DNA of 64,000 nt from Qipengyuania xiapuensis. Its GTDB lineage: Bacteria > Pseudomonadota > Alphaproteobacteria > Sphingomonadales > Sphingomonadaceae. The notes under the pieces were generated by a model. That model was not told where the DNA came from. It saw only the letters and a program-made list of their open reading frames with translations, and made no database searches. The stretch lies in the NCBI RefSeq assembly GCF_019711395.1, contig NZ_JAIGNL010000002.1, forward strand, positions 477,001 to 541,000, written 5' to 3'. How positions within the stretch are numbered: position 1 is the first letter of the stretch; every line of letters starts with the position of its first letter. The position numbers and the translations under genes are program-made. Of the stretch, positions 27,113-36,325 are shown piece after piece.

Positions 27113-28534
27113 GTGTACGATTTCCTGCTCATCGTTTCCCTGGTCGTATTCGCCGCGACGGTGATCGCCTACCTGCGCCATCCGGCTGCATCGCTCGCGC
27201 ACCCGGCGAGCTTCTATCTCGTGTTTCACGGATTCGTCTTCGTGCTTCGGCCCTTCGTGGCGCGGTATTACGAGTTCGACTTCGTCTACCGCCTGTATGA
27301 TTTCCAGCCCTCGATGGACGACAAGATCACGGTGATCCTCGGGGCGAACCTCGCCATGCTGGTATTCGTTGCAACGACGCTCTGGATCGGCTCCCGTCCG
27401 GCCCGGCCTGTTCCTCGCGAGCAGGCCGACCGCATGCGCGCCAAGCTCTTCTGGCCGATCATCGTGTCCGTGGGGCTCTTCACGCCACTCGCGCTCTACT
27501 CGCAGCTCGGCAGCTGGGTCAGTCGCTCGAACCATTTCGAGACCATGGTTCGCGACGCCGCGACAGGGAACATGGTCAATATCCAGGGCAACGGGTGGTT
27601 CACCGATTCCGCGCTCATGATGGCGCCCATGGCGGTCATGATGGTCTGGCTCTCGCGCTATCGCTGGTGGGGCTGGGCCTATTTCGCAGGTTTCGCCTTT
27701 CTCCAGGCCGGTACCGGCACACGGCACGCAATCATTTTCGCATTTGCAGCCGTTGCCATCGGCTGGCTGCTCGAAAGAGACCGCAAGTGGTTCGACTGGC
27801 GTGCTGTCGTTCTCGCCCTCGTGGCGGCTGTGGCCTTCAACCAGATCGTGGTGGACCGCGGCGGTGCGGTGCGATCGCTCATCGTCGAGGACATGGGGCC
27901 AGATTATATCGACGAGCAGTCGCTCGATCCCCTCGAGCACATGGATTTCGCCAGCCTCGAGTACTTCGAATACATCGTCTATGCCGTGCCCCAGCGGACC
28001 GGGACCTACGACTATTTCGCCCACGTCCTGCAGGTCTTCACCGAACCGGTTCCCCGAGTCCTGTGGGAAGAGAAACCGGTGGGATCGCCGGTCAAGATGT
28101 TCTCACTGTGGGACTATGGCCGCCCGGTTGGCATGACCGCCTCGATGCCCGGCATCGGCTGGATGAGCCTCGGCTACCCCGGCATCATCATCCAGTCGGC
28201 GATCTTCGCGCTGATCTTCGGCGGGCTTTACCGCTACCTGCTCGTATCGCGCGCCAGCGCGCTCGCCCGGCTGGCCTATTCTCTCGCGATTGCCATGACG
28301 GTGCTGGGCTTTCGAGATGGAACGCTGCTCACCCTCCTCAGGACGTTTCCCTTCTATTTCGGCCCCCTCGTGGTCGCGCTCCTGCTCGCGCGATTCGCAT
28401 TCGGCCCTTATTCGCGCGCGACGATCGTTCCGCAGGCCGATACTGCCAGGAATTTCCTGGAACAGACCCCTGCCGAACGCAGGAAAGCGCTGGCCGCACG
28501 CTCGCTCGACGGGCCTGCCCGCCGGGTCAATTAA
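27113..28534 (+). CDS. O-antigen polymerase-like membrane protein (Wzy type)
   Basis: A 473-residue protein with about ten to twelve membrane segments and one large extramembrane loop (about 260-345), the layout of Wzy polymerases that join lipid-linked repeats in the periplasm. Sequence identity among such proteins is poor, so topology and the neighbouring flippase carry the assignment. The start is GTG 27113, 42 bases after the flippase stop. The stop codon lies within a perfect palindrome that precedes the monooxygenase gene. Confidence 0.65.
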   Translation: MYDFLLIVSLVVFAATVIAYLRHPAASLAHPASFYLVFHGFVFVLRPFVARYYEFDFVYRLYDFQPSMDDKITVILGANLAMLVFVATTLWIGSRPARPVPREQADRMRAKLFWPIIVSVGLFTPLALYSQLGSWVSRSNHFETMVRDAATGNMVNIQGNGWFTDSALMMAPMAVMMVWLSRYRWWGWAYFAGFAFLQAGTGTRHAIIFAFAAVAIGWLLERDRKWFDWRAVVLALVAAVAFNQIVVDRGGAVRSLIVEDMGPDYIDEQSLDPLEHMDFASLEYFEYIVYAVPQRTGTYDYFAHVLQVFTEPVPRVLWEEKPVGSPVKMFSLWDYGRPVGMTASMPGIGWMSLGYPGIIIQSAIFALIFGGLYRYLLVSRASALARLAYSLAIAMTVLGFRDGTLLTLLRTFPFYFGPLVVALLLARFAFGPYSRATIVPQADTARNFLEQTPAERRKALAARSLDGPARRVN

Positions 28535-28552
28535 GTTGCACTAGACAACTTA
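28532..28552. promoter_or_regulatory. Perfect palindrome upstream of the monooxygenase gene
   Basis: Seven-base arms TAAGTTG and CAACTTA around the spacer CACTAGA. It overlaps the polymerase stop codon and ends 38 bases before the monooxygenase ATG. There is no T tract, so a terminator is unlikely; the size and symmetry suit a TetR-type operator. Confidence 0.55.
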
Positions 28553-28590
28553 CACTTCCCTCTCGTGCGGCCTTGGGTTAGTCTGTGCGG

Positions 28591-30108
28591 ATGGGAGAGA
28601 GACCGACAAGCAACCGCGCCACCGATTTCGACGTGCTGATCGTGGGTGCCGGCATATCCGGCATCGGCATGGCAGCGCATATGAGAGAGAAGGCGCCGCA
28701 GCACACATTCGCCATCGTCGAGCGCCGCGAAAACCTCGGCGGGACCTGGGACTTGTTCCGCTATCCCGGCATCCGCTCTGACAGCGACATGCATACCCTT
28801 GGTTTCGATTTCGAACCGTGGAAGCACGAAAAATCCATCGCCGACGGTCCGGCGATTCTCGAATACCTCGACCAGATCGTCGACGAACGCGACATCCGCC
28901 GTCACATCCGTTTCGGCCACAAGGTGTTATCGGCGGACTGGCGCGAGGCCGACGCACGCTGGCACGTGACGCTCGAAACCGACGACGGCGAGCGCAAGAT
29001 GCTTACCGCAAACTGGCTCTATCTCGGCTCTGGCTATTACGACTACGACGAGCCTTATGACCCAGGCTTCGAGTTCGGCGAGTTCGACGGTCAGGTCATC
29101 CACCCGCAATTCTGGCCCAAGGATCTCGACTACGCCGGCAAGAACGTGGTCGTGATCGGCTCCGGTGCGACCGCAGTGACTATCGTTCCGTCGATGGCCG
29201 ACAAGGCCGGCAAGGTCACCATGCTCCAGCGCACGCCGACATGGATGTTCTCGCGCCCGGCAAAGGATGGCGTTGCCAATTTCCTGCGCAAGATCCTGCC
29301 CGAGAAGCTCGCCTACCGGATCACGCGCTTCAAGAACATTCGCCTGCAGGACATCGGCTTCAAGCGTGCGCGCACCAAGCCGGAAAAGGTGAAGCAGTTC
29401 CTGCACAAGAAGATCACCAAGATCATGGGCAAGGACTACGATCTAACGCCCTTCACCCCGCCTTACGATCCGTGGGACCAGCGGCTCTGTCTTGTGCCCG
29501 ACGACGACCTGTTCGAAGCGCTGAAAAGCGGCAAGGCCGATGTCGTCACCGGCCATATCAAAGCATTCGAGAAGGGCGGCGTGCGGCTTGCGGACGACAC
29601 CTTCCTGCCCGCCGATATCGTCGTTACCGCGACCGGCCTCAAGCTGGCGGTGGCCGGCAAGATCCAGCTTACGCAGGAAGGCCAACCGGTCGATCTGGCG
29701 CAGCGCTTCTACTACAAGGGCTGCATGTTCTCGAACCTGCCCAACCTTGCGGTGGTGTTCGGTTATCTCAATGCCAGCTGGACCCTGCGCGCGGATATCA
29801 ATTCCGACTATGTCTGCCGCGTTCTCAACGAGATGCGCGAGACCGGGACGGACATTGCCGTCCCCGTGCTTCCCGAGAACCACGGGCTCGAGGAAGACGA
29901 TATCTTCGATTTCTCGTCGGGCTACATCCAGCGGGCCAAGCACATCATGCCGAAGAACGCGATCGAGTATCCCTGGCGGCTCAACCAGGAATACGTGCTC
30001 GATCGCAAGCGCATGAAGACCGATCCGGTGGACGATGGCATCCTTGCCCTGCGTCGCAAGGGAGCCAATGCGCGCGGAGCCGACGAGGAACTCGAAGCAG
30101 CAGAGTAG
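28591..30108 (+). CDS. FAD-dependent monooxygenase, Baeyer-Villiger type
   Basis: A 505-residue flavoprotein. The FAD-binding GAGISG is at 19-24, and the NADPH-binding GSGATA follows near 188. Between them the Baeyer-Villiger fingerprint FxGxxxHxxxWP matches exactly at residues 165-176. Such enzymes insert oxygen next to ketones, or oxidise N or S, using NADPH and O2. The substrate is unknown; terpenoid, steroid or cyclic ketone oxidation is typical. The ATG at 28591 is preferred over a GTG two codons earlier. It is probably controlled by the palindrome just upstream. Confidence 0.88.
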   Translation: MGERPTSNRATDFDVLIVGAGISGIGMAAHMREKAPQHTFAIVERRENLGGTWDLFRYPGIRSDSDMHTLGFDFEPWKHEKSIADGPAILEYLDQIVDERDIRRHIRFGHKVLSADWREADARWHVTLETDDGERKMLTANWLYLGSGYYDYDEPYDPGFEFGEFDGQVIHPQFWPKDLDYAGKNVVVIGSGATAVTIVPSMADKAGKVTMLQRTPTWMFSRPAKDGVANFLRKILPEKLAYRITRFKNIRLQDIGFKRARTKPEKVKQFLHKKITKIMGKDYDLTPFTPPYDPWDQRLCLVPDDDLFEALKSGKADVVTGHIKAFEKGGVRLADDTFLPADIVVTATGLKLAVAGKIQLTQEGQPVDLAQRFYYKGCMFSNLPNLAVVFGYLNASWTLRADINSDYVCRVLNEMRETGTDIAVPVLPENHGLEEDDIFDFSSGYIQRAKHIMPKNAIEYPWRLNQEYVLDRKRMKTDPVDDGILALRRKGANARGADEELEAAE

Positions 30109-30141
30109 CTTTCCGCTGCCAGCCGCACTACCAAGCCTCCC

Positions 30142-30897
30142 ATGACCGATCGCATCTTTACCGCAGGGCTCGTCGTGATCGGCGACGAGATCCTCTCCGG
30201 CCGCACTCACGACAAGAATATCGCGCAAGTCGCCAGCTGGCTGCAGGTGCAAGGCATCCGCCTTGCCGAGGTTCGCGTCGTCCCCGATGTGATCGAGCGC
30301 ATCGTCGAAGCGGTGAACGCACTGCGCGAAGCGAACGACTATCTCTTCACCACCGGCGGGATCGGCCCGACGCATGACGACATTACCGTCGATGCCGTGG
30401 CCGAGGCGCTGGGAGTCGATGTCATCATCCACCCGCAGGCACGCGCCACGCTCGAACGCTACTATGCCGACAAGGGCGGACTGAACGAGGGCCGACTGCG
30501 CATGGCGCGCGTGCCCGATGGCGCAGAGCTCATTCCCAATCGCATGTCAGGTGCGCCCGGCATCCGCATCGGCAATATCCACCTGATGGCGGGTGTCCCG
30601 CATATTACAGCCGGAATGCTCGACGCGCTCACCGGCTCGCTGGAAGGCGGTGCACCACTAATTTCGGAAACTGTCGGCGGCTTCATTCCCGAAAGCGAGG
30701 TCTCGACCATGCTGCGCGAAGTCGAACAGGCACACGAGAACTGCCAGATTGGCAGCTATCCCTTCTTCCGCGAAGGCAAGGTGGGGTCGAATTTCGTCGT
30801 ACGCTCGACCGACCGGGCCGATCTCGATGCCTGCATGAAGGATCTTTGCGACGGCCTCACGAAGGAAGGCTTCGAATTTACCCACGGGGGAATTTGA
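30142..30897 (+). CDS. CinA-like molybdopterin-binding (MoCF) domain protein
   Basis: A 251-residue protein with the molybdopterin-binding fold: VIGDEILSGRTHDKN near 12-26, LFTTGGIGPTHDD near 68-80 and the GAPGIRIGNIHLMAGVP region near 137-153. It corresponds to the N-terminal half of CinA, without the NMN deamidase half. In CinA-type proteins this part hydrolyses ADP-ribose or binds nucleotides; the role of stand-alone versions is uncertain. It follows the monooxygenase by 33 bases. Confidence 0.88.
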   Translation: MTDRIFTAGLVVIGDEILSGRTHDKNIAQVASWLQVQGIRLAEVRVVPDVIERIVEAVNALREANDYLFTTGGIGPTHDDITVDAVAEALGVDVIIHPQARATLERYYADKGGLNEGRLRMARVPDGAELIPNRMSGAPGIRIGNIHLMAGVPHITAGMLDALTGSLEGGAPLISETVGGFIPESEVSTMLREVEQAHENCQIGSYPFFREGKVGSNFVVRSTDRADLDACMKDLCDGLTKEGFEFTHGGI

Positions 30898-30941
30898 CCT
30901 CCGCTTGCGTTGGGCGGCGGCGCGGCTAGCCTTCCCGCACC

Positions 30942-33866
30942 ATGCTGTGGTTGCTCACTCTCGGGCTCATGTTCGCCTGCGCCGCGCTCTACCAGCGCCT
31001 GAAGCTGGCCGAGCAGCGGCTCGAGGATCTCGAGAGCAGCCATATGGACATGACCGCGCGCCTCCTCGCGCTGTCGTCGCCGAGGCGATCCGATACGGAA
31101 GTAGAGACCGGACAGAGCGAAGAGCAGGCCGAGAGCGCCGAACCTGTCGAGACGGAAGAACCAAGCGTTCGTCTCGTGAGTGCGCTCGACGCGCCGGAAA
31201 GCGAAGCTGTCAGCGCGGGACTTGAGGACGTCGCACCACCCTCGGAGGCTGCTGCGGTTGCCGAAGAGCTCGAGACTGCGGAAGATCCGCCGGCGCAACC
31301 GTTCGATTTTGAGGAAATTTTCGGACACCGGCTTCCGATCTGGGCGGGCGGGATCACGCTGGCCGTAGGGGGCGTGTTGGCGGTTCGCTATTCGATCCAA
31401 GAAGGGTGGCTTATCCCTTCGGTCAGAGTCATCCTCGCCTTCCTCTTCGGGGTCGGCCTGCTCGGTTTCGCCGAAGCGGCCTACCGTTTCGAGGACCGGG
31501 TCGGCGACGATCGTGTCCGTCAGGCACTCTCCGGTGCTGGCCTCGCGACGATTTACGCCGGCTTCTACCTTGCGGGCACGCAATATGGCCTTATCGGCCA
31601 GACCTTCGCCTTCCTCGGCCTCGCGTCGGTCACCGCGCTGGCGATCTTCGTTTCTTTCCGCTTCGGATTGCCCAGCGCGATCCTCGGGCTGATCGGCGGC
31701 TTCATGGCACCGCTGCTGGTCGGCGGCGAGGATGCGAACCTGCCCGTGCTCGCGCTCTACCTTGCGCTGGTAACCGGCGGCCTGACGCAGACGGGCAATA
31801 GGCAGGGTCGGCCCTGGCTGGGCCTTGCAGCGCTGGTCGGCGGCCTTGGCTGGGGCTTCCTGCTGCTGATGGAGGGCGACCTCGGCATGGCGGACGTGGC
31901 CGCCATCGGCCTCTATGCGCTCGTCCTCGGCGCGATCCTGCCGACCATGCTGGTCTCCAAGCTTTACGAGAATCCGGCCCGCCTCATCTCGGCAGGCGTA
32001 GCGAGTATCCAGCTCGCCATTCTCGTCCAGTCCGCCGGTTTCCAACCGCTGTCCTGGGGCCTTTATATCCTGCTCGGCGCAGCCCTCGCGTATTTCGCAT
32101 GGAACCGGCCCGAAATGCGCGTCGCCAACGTCATGGCGGGCATCATAGCCGTGGTCCTGCTCGCGCTCTGGCCCGATTTCGGCGCCTTAGAGTTCGGACT
32201 AGTCGCAGCCGCATTGACCGTGCTCTTCGCAAGCGTTCCACTCTACCATCTCGGGAAGGACCGCTCGAGCCTCGTCGATCCTGCCATGGCTGCCGGGATA
32301 CCGCTCGCTGTCGGCATCGTGACCCTCGCCCAGTTCGGAAGCCTCGATTTCGATGCGGTCCGCTTTACCGAGGCACTCGCCTGCCTCGTACTGGCCGCCT
32401 TCCCTCTCTACTCCGCGCGCCTCCTCTGGAAAGAGGACCGGCCCCTCGAGACCGTGGCCGCGCTCGCCTCCGGCGCCGCGCTGACCTTCTTTGCAGCCCT
32501 ATGCCTGCTGCCCGACTGGGCGACGCCCTTGGCAGCATCGGCGATCGCCCTCGCACTGATCGCGGTCATGCGAAATCGCATGGACAAGGGCCGGGCCTTC
32601 AGCGCGCTGGCCGTGATTGCCTCCGTTCTTGTCGCTCTCACCCTGGTGCCGAGCGATGGCGGATTTGCAGAGGTCGAACGCCTCTTCACCGGTGACGGCA
32701 CACCGGACTTCCTCGCCGCCCTACGCTGGCTGGCCGGATTGGCGCCGTTTGCAGCACTGACGCTCGTCGCTGCTCGCAGCAATACGCGGCGCGGCGCCGA
32801 ATTCGTTGCCGGCCTGCTCGGCTTCGCGACGCTTGCCCAGCTCCTGCCCCCGATCGCACTCGTCTGGGTCGCCGCACTTGGGATCGTCGCGCTTCGCCTG
32901 CGCCTTCCGGAGCGGCAGATGGCGATGCTCGCGCTGACAATCTGCATCGCCCTTTGGGCACTCACACCGCTGGGCGTGTGGCTACAAGGCGGCGGAGAGG
33001 CCCTGGCGGGCAGCCCGATGATGCTGTCCGACTTGCCAAGCCTGCGCGAAACCTTCGGTTTCCTCCTGCCTCTGGCGCTGGGAGCGGTGATGATGGAGCT
33101 ATCGGTGCCCGGCGAGCGCAGGCTCATGTTCTGGCCTGCCGCATTGCCGATCGGGCTGGTCGTGCTGCACGTGGTCTTCAAGCAGCTTTTCGCGATCGAC
33201 AGCATGACCGACTTCCGCGACCTCGGCCTTGCCGAGCGCACTTTCTGGCAGGCGCTGCTGCTGTCCGCCGCATGGGCCTTCGCCAAGGGCATCGCCGGTC
33301 GTGAAGGCAACCGCATCGCCGCGGCGGGGCTGGCGGGTCTCGCAGTGCTTCACCTCTTCTGGTTCGGCCTGCTGCTGCACAACCCGCTGTTCGACATACA
33401 GGCTGTCGGCCCTGCCCCGCTTGCGAACCTCGCCCTGCTGTCCGGAGCCGTCGGTATCGCCGCCCTGCTCTCGCTGAGGCGCTGGTTGCCCGATTACCGC
33501 ATTGCCATCGACGGCTTCGCCATGGCGCTCGCCACGCTGACAGCGATCACGCTCCTGAGGCAGGTCTTTGCCGGATCGATCCTGCCGGAGCTGCCCATGA
33601 GCCAGTCCGAGGATTTGCTGCGCTCGCTGGTCGGCATCGTGATGGCGATCGCCTTCCTGCTGATCGGCAGCCGGCTCGGCGAGCGCACCTGGCGGGTCGG
33701 CTCGCTCGTGCTGATGACCGCGACCGTGATCAAGGTCTTCATCTTCGATACCGCCGGTCTCGAAGGCCTGATCCGTGTCGCCAGCTTCGTGGCCCTGGGT
33801 GCGAGCCTGATCGGGATCGGCTGGTTCTATTCGCGGCAATTGAAGGCCGAGCCGTCACCACAATGA
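30942..33866 (+). CDS. Large DUF2339 polytopic membrane protein
   Basis: A 974-residue integral membrane protein. A first membrane segment (residues 1-18) and a short coiled coil (LKLAEQRLEDLESS) lead into an acidic Glu/Ala-rich stretch (about 45-115). About twenty-five hydrophobic helices follow, beginning with LPIWAGGITLAVGGVLAVRYSI, the mark of DUF2339. The family is widespread and of unknown function; links to the cell envelope have been suggested from its topology. It is closed by a terminator at 33871. Confidence 0.85.
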   Translation: MLWLLTLGLMFACAALYQRLKLAEQRLEDLESSHMDMTARLLALSSPRRSDTEVETGQSEEQAESAEPVETEEPSVRLVSALDAPESEAVSAGLEDVAPPSEAAAVAEELETAEDPPAQPFDFEEIFGHRLPIWAGGITLAVGGVLAVRYSIQEGWLIPSVRVILAFLFGVGLLGFAEAAYRFEDRVGDDRVRQALSGAGLATIYAGFYLAGTQYGLIGQTFAFLGLASVTALAIFVSFRFGLPSAILGLIGGFMAPLLVGGEDANLPVLALYLALVTGGLTQTGNRQGRPWLGLAALVGGLGWGFLLLMEGDLGMADVAAIGLYALVLGAILPTMLVSKLYENPARLISAGVASIQLAILVQSAGFQPLSWGLYILLGAALAYFAWNRPEMRVANVMAGIIAVVLLALWPDFGALEFGLVAAALTVLFASVPLYHLGKDRSSLVDPAMAAGIPLAVGIVTLAQFGSLDFDAVRFTEALACLVLAAFPLYSARLLWKEDRPLETVAALASGAALTFFAALCLLPDWATPLAASAIALALIAVMRNRMDKGRAFSALAVIASVLVALTLVPSDGGFAEVERLFTGDGTPDFLAALRWLAGLAPFAALTLVAARSNTRRGAEFVAGLLGFATLAQLLPPIALVWVAALGIVALRLRLPERQMAMLALTICIALWALTPLGVWLQGGGEALAGSPMMLSDLPSLRETFGFLLPLALGAVMMELSVPGERRLMFWPAALPIGLVVLHVVFKQLFAIDSMTDFRDLGLAERTFWQALLLSAAWAFAKGIAGREGNRIAAAGLAGLAVLHLFWFGLLLHNPLFDIQAVGPAPLANLALLSGAVGIAALLSLRRWLPDYRIAIDGFAMALATLTAITLLRQVFAGSILPELPMSQSEDLLRSLVGIVMAIAFLLIGSRLGERTWRVGSLVLMTATVIKVFIFDTAGLEGLIRVASFVALGASLIGIGWFYSRQLKAEPSPQ

Positions 33867-33867
33867 G

Positions 33868-33900
33868 AAAGGGCCGGAGGTTTCCCCCCGGCCCGTTTCT
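33868..33900. terminator. Bidirectional terminator between the DUF2339 gene and rplA
   Basis: Stem GGGCCGG (33871-33877) with CCGGCCC (33888-33894), ten-base loop, AAA before and GTTTCT after. It lies two bases after the DUF2339 stop and about 70 bases beyond the rplA stop, so it can serve both. Confidence 0.75.
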
Positions 33901-33965
33901 GTTGCGCTACCGCTTCGCTGCATGAGCGCGGCGATAGTCTCCTGCTGACGCAGTAGGAAAGAGCT

Positions 33966-34658
33966 TTATGCTCCCTCCACCTCGCCGAGGTCGACCTTGA
34001 GGCCCGGGCCCATCGACGAGGTCAGCGTGACCTTGCGGACGTACTTGCCCTTGGCGCCCGAGGGCTTCGCCTTGACGATCGCGCCGGTCAGCGCTTCGAA
34101 GTTCGCCTTGAGGTCTTCATCCTTGAACGACAGCTTGCCGATGCCCGAGTGGATGATGCCCTGCTTCTCGACGCGGAATTCGACCTGGCCGCCCTTGGCG
34201 TCCTTCACGGCCTGTTCCACGTTCGGCGTGACGGTGCCGAGCTTCGGGTTCGGCATCAGGCCCTTGGGACCGAGCACCTTACCGAGACGGCCGACGACAC
34301 CCATCATGTCGGGGGTCGCGATCACGCGGTCGTAGTCGAGGTTGCCGTTCTGCATGTCTTCCATGAGATCTTCGGCACCGACCTTGTCGGCACCTGCTGC
34401 AGTGGCCTTATCGGCGTTGTCGCCACGAGCGAAGACGGCAACCTTGACGTCCTTGCCGGTGCCGCCCGGAAGCGAAACCATGCCGCGGACCATCTGGTCT
34501 GCGTGGCGCGGATCGACGCCGAGGTTCATCGCGACTTCGACGGTCTCGTCGAACTTCGCCTTGTGCTCGCGCAGCGTGGCGATAGCTTCGTCCACGGTGT
34601 AGAGCTTTTCGCGGTCCAGCTTGGCGGTAACCTGCTGCTTCTTGGTCTGCTTGGCCAT
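33966..34658 (-). CDS. rplA: 50S ribosomal protein L1
   Basis: A 230-residue L1, which binds 23S rRNA at the mobile stalk and, in many bacteria, represses its own mRNA. Family motifs include [24 protein letters not shown] near 36-59, the [10 protein letters not shown] region and [15 protein letters not shown] near 130-144. Length is normal. It is coupled to rplK, four bases upstream. Confidence 0.97.
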   Translation of the reverse strand: MAKQTKKQQVTAKLDREKLYTVDEAIATLREHKAKFDETVEVAMNLGVDPRHADQMVRGMVSLPGGTGKDVKVAVFARGDNADKATAAGADKVGAEDLMEDMQNGNLDYDRVIATPDMMGVVGRLGKVLGPKGLMPNPKLGTVTPNVEQAVKDAKGGQVEFRVEKQGIIHSGIGKLSFKDEDLKANFEALTGAIVKAKPSGAKGKYVRKVTLTSSMGPGLKVDLGEVEGA

Positions 34659-34662
34659 GGTC

Positions 34663-35094
34663 TTAGCCCTCCACCACTTCGAGGCCCATCGAACGCGCGG
34701 AGCCTTCGATGATCTTCATTGCCTGGTCGATATCGTTCGCGTTGAGGTCCTTCATCTTGGCCTCTGCGATTTCCTTGACGGCGCTCTTCTTGATGGTGCC
34801 GGCCGAAACCTTGCCCGGCTCGCTCGAGCCCGACTTAAGCTTGGCGGCCTTCTTCAGGTAGAACGAAGCCGGCGGCGACTTGGTGGTGAAGCTGAACGAA
34901 CGGTCCGCGTACACCGTGATGGTGGTCGGGATCGGAGCGTTCTTTTCGAGGTCCTGCGTGGCAGCGTTGAACGCCTTGCAGAATTCCATGATGTTGACGC
35001 CGCGCTGACCCAGAGCCGGGCCGATGGGGGGCGACGGGTTTGCAGTGCCCGCGGGCACCTGCAGCTTGATATAGCCTTCGATCTTCTTGGCCAT
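34663..35094 (-). CDS. rplK: 50S ribosomal protein L11
   Basis: A 143-residue L11, part of the GTPase-associated centre. The N-terminal [20 protein letters not shown] and the [12 protein letters not shown] segments are nearly invariant in bacteria. In most bacteria rplK follows nusG directly; here three opposite-strand genes separate them, so rplK-rplA must rely on a promoter in 35095-35531. An AAGGAGG ribosome site precedes the ATG. Confidence 0.97.
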   Translation of the reverse strand: MAKKIEGYIKLQVPAGTANPSPPIGPALGQRGVNIMEFCKAFNAATQDLEKNAPIPTTITVYADRSFSFTTKSPPASFYLKKAAKLKSGSSEPGKVSAGTIKKSAVKEIAEAKMKDLNANDIDQAMKIIEGSARSMGLEVVEG

Positions 35095-35531
35095 TACTGG
35101 CCTCCTTTCACACTGTCGGCTGTCTCTTTCGATGCAGCCTCATGTTGAGCGGTCGAGCGGCCTGCTTGCGGCTGGCCTCCCGCGTGGAATCCCGAACTGT
35201 CGCTTGGGAAGGCGCGCACATAGCGATTCTGCGCGCAAATGCAAGCCTTGCAGCGCCCTGTTGGACGCAGGTTGGAAGACGCTTCGGGCAGTCCCTTCAG
35301 GATGAAACGCATGGAACACGGTCCTGAAGGGAAAACTGTCCACCCCTTGCACGCGGGAGCGAGGGGAGGGAACTGCGACGAAAGTCATTCCCACCCGATA
35401 CGAAAGTCATCGCGAGTAGGAAAATCCGCCTTTACCGCATCTGATGGTTAAAACGGCCCTATCTTTCCGGTCTCAAAGCCTTAATACATTGTCATTAGGG
35501 AAGTATTCGACCGCAACAGGGGGACGCAAAC
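35095..35531. other. 437-base divergent promoter region between rplK and the pspA-like gene
   Basis: No protein-like frame or RNA gene is visible. It must hold the promoter of rplK-rplA on the minus strand and that of the PspA-like gene on the plus strand. A weak minus-strand candidate reads TTGCAT, about 16 bases, TATGTG, around 35222-35249. A GGTTAAAAC element lies about 80 bases before the PspA-like ATG. The stretch around 35140-35330 is unusually free of structure. Confidence 0.5.
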
Positions 35532-36245
35532 ATGTTTCGTATCGCCATCCAGGTGAAAGAACTCATTTCCAGCAATGTGACGAGCGCATTGGACGGGGCA
35601 TCGAACCCGGCGAAGATGCTCGGCCGCCTCCAGCGCGAAATCGAAGAGGCGCTGATCGGCCTCACCGGCGAGATGTCGAAGGCACGCCGCCAGAAGGATC
35701 GGCTCGAGGCCGAACTGACGCAGGCAGAGCTGCGCGAAGCCGACTGGGGAGACAAGGCGAAGATCGCGATGGACAACAAGCGCGAAGACCTCGCCCGCCA
35801 GGCGCTGCTCGCCCGCGAGGACTGCCGCGCCGGTATCGAACGCTTGAAGCAGGATATCGAGAAGCTGTCTGCCGACATGGCGGAAATGGAAGCCGCGGTT
35901 TCCGAGCTCGAAGACAAGCGCGAGGACGTGAAACAGCGCCTGTCGGACCAGATGGCGGCCGACGGCAATGCGAGCGGCAAGTCGGGCGGAGGCTCGGGCT
36001 ATGCCAGCCGCACCGAGCGCCGCATGGACCACATCGAGAATCTCGAGAAGCGCACCGAATTCGCGACCGAGGACAGCGTAATCTGCCGCGGCAATGCGGG
36101 TGTCGAGCGCGAGATCGAGGAAATGCGCCGCGAGCGGAAGGTCGAGGAAGAACTCGCCGCGCTGCGTGACAGCGACAGCGCGAAGAAGGCGCCTGCCAAG
36201 AAGGCACCGGCAAAGAAGGGCGGAAAACGCACCAAGGCTGCGTGA
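35532..36245 (+). CDS. PspA/IM30-like coiled-coil protein with a lysine-rich tail
   Basis: A 237-residue protein of the PspA/Vipp1 family, which polymerises on the inner membrane to counter envelope stress. After MFRIAIQVKELISSNV the product is mostly coiled coil (about 45-145), containing the family's LARQALLARE segment. A Gly/Ser linker and an ERRMDHIENLEKRTEF helix come next, then a C-terminal tail of KKAPAKKAPAKK repeats, which is not usual for PspA. No pspB, pspC or pspF gene is adjacent. The ribosome site is AGGGGGA. A terminator follows. Confidence 0.75.
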   Translation: MFRIAIQVKELISSNVTSALDGASNPAKMLGRLQREIEEALIGLTGEMSKARRQKDRLEAELTQAELREADWGDKAKIAMDNKREDLARQALLAREDCRAGIERLKQDIEKLSADMAEMEAAVSELEDKREDVKQRLSDQMAADGNASGKSGGGSGYASRTERRMDHIENLEKRTEFATEDSVICRGNAGVEREIEEMRRERKVEEELAALRDSDSAKKAPAKKAPAKKGGKRTKAA

Positions 36246-36265
36246 TCGCCTGAAAAAGCCATGTT

Positions 36266-36298
36266 AGGGCGGTGCTTCGTGGGGGCGCCGCCCTTTTT
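36266..36298 (+). terminator. Terminator after the PspA-like gene
   Basis: Seven-base-pair stem AGGGCGG (36266-36272) with CCGCCCT (36288-36294), followed by a T run. It ends 27 bases before the GTG of the protease gene, so some readthrough may connect the two. Confidence 0.75.
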
Positions 36299-36325
36299 CT
36301 ATGCGCAAGGGACGAGGAGCGCAGC

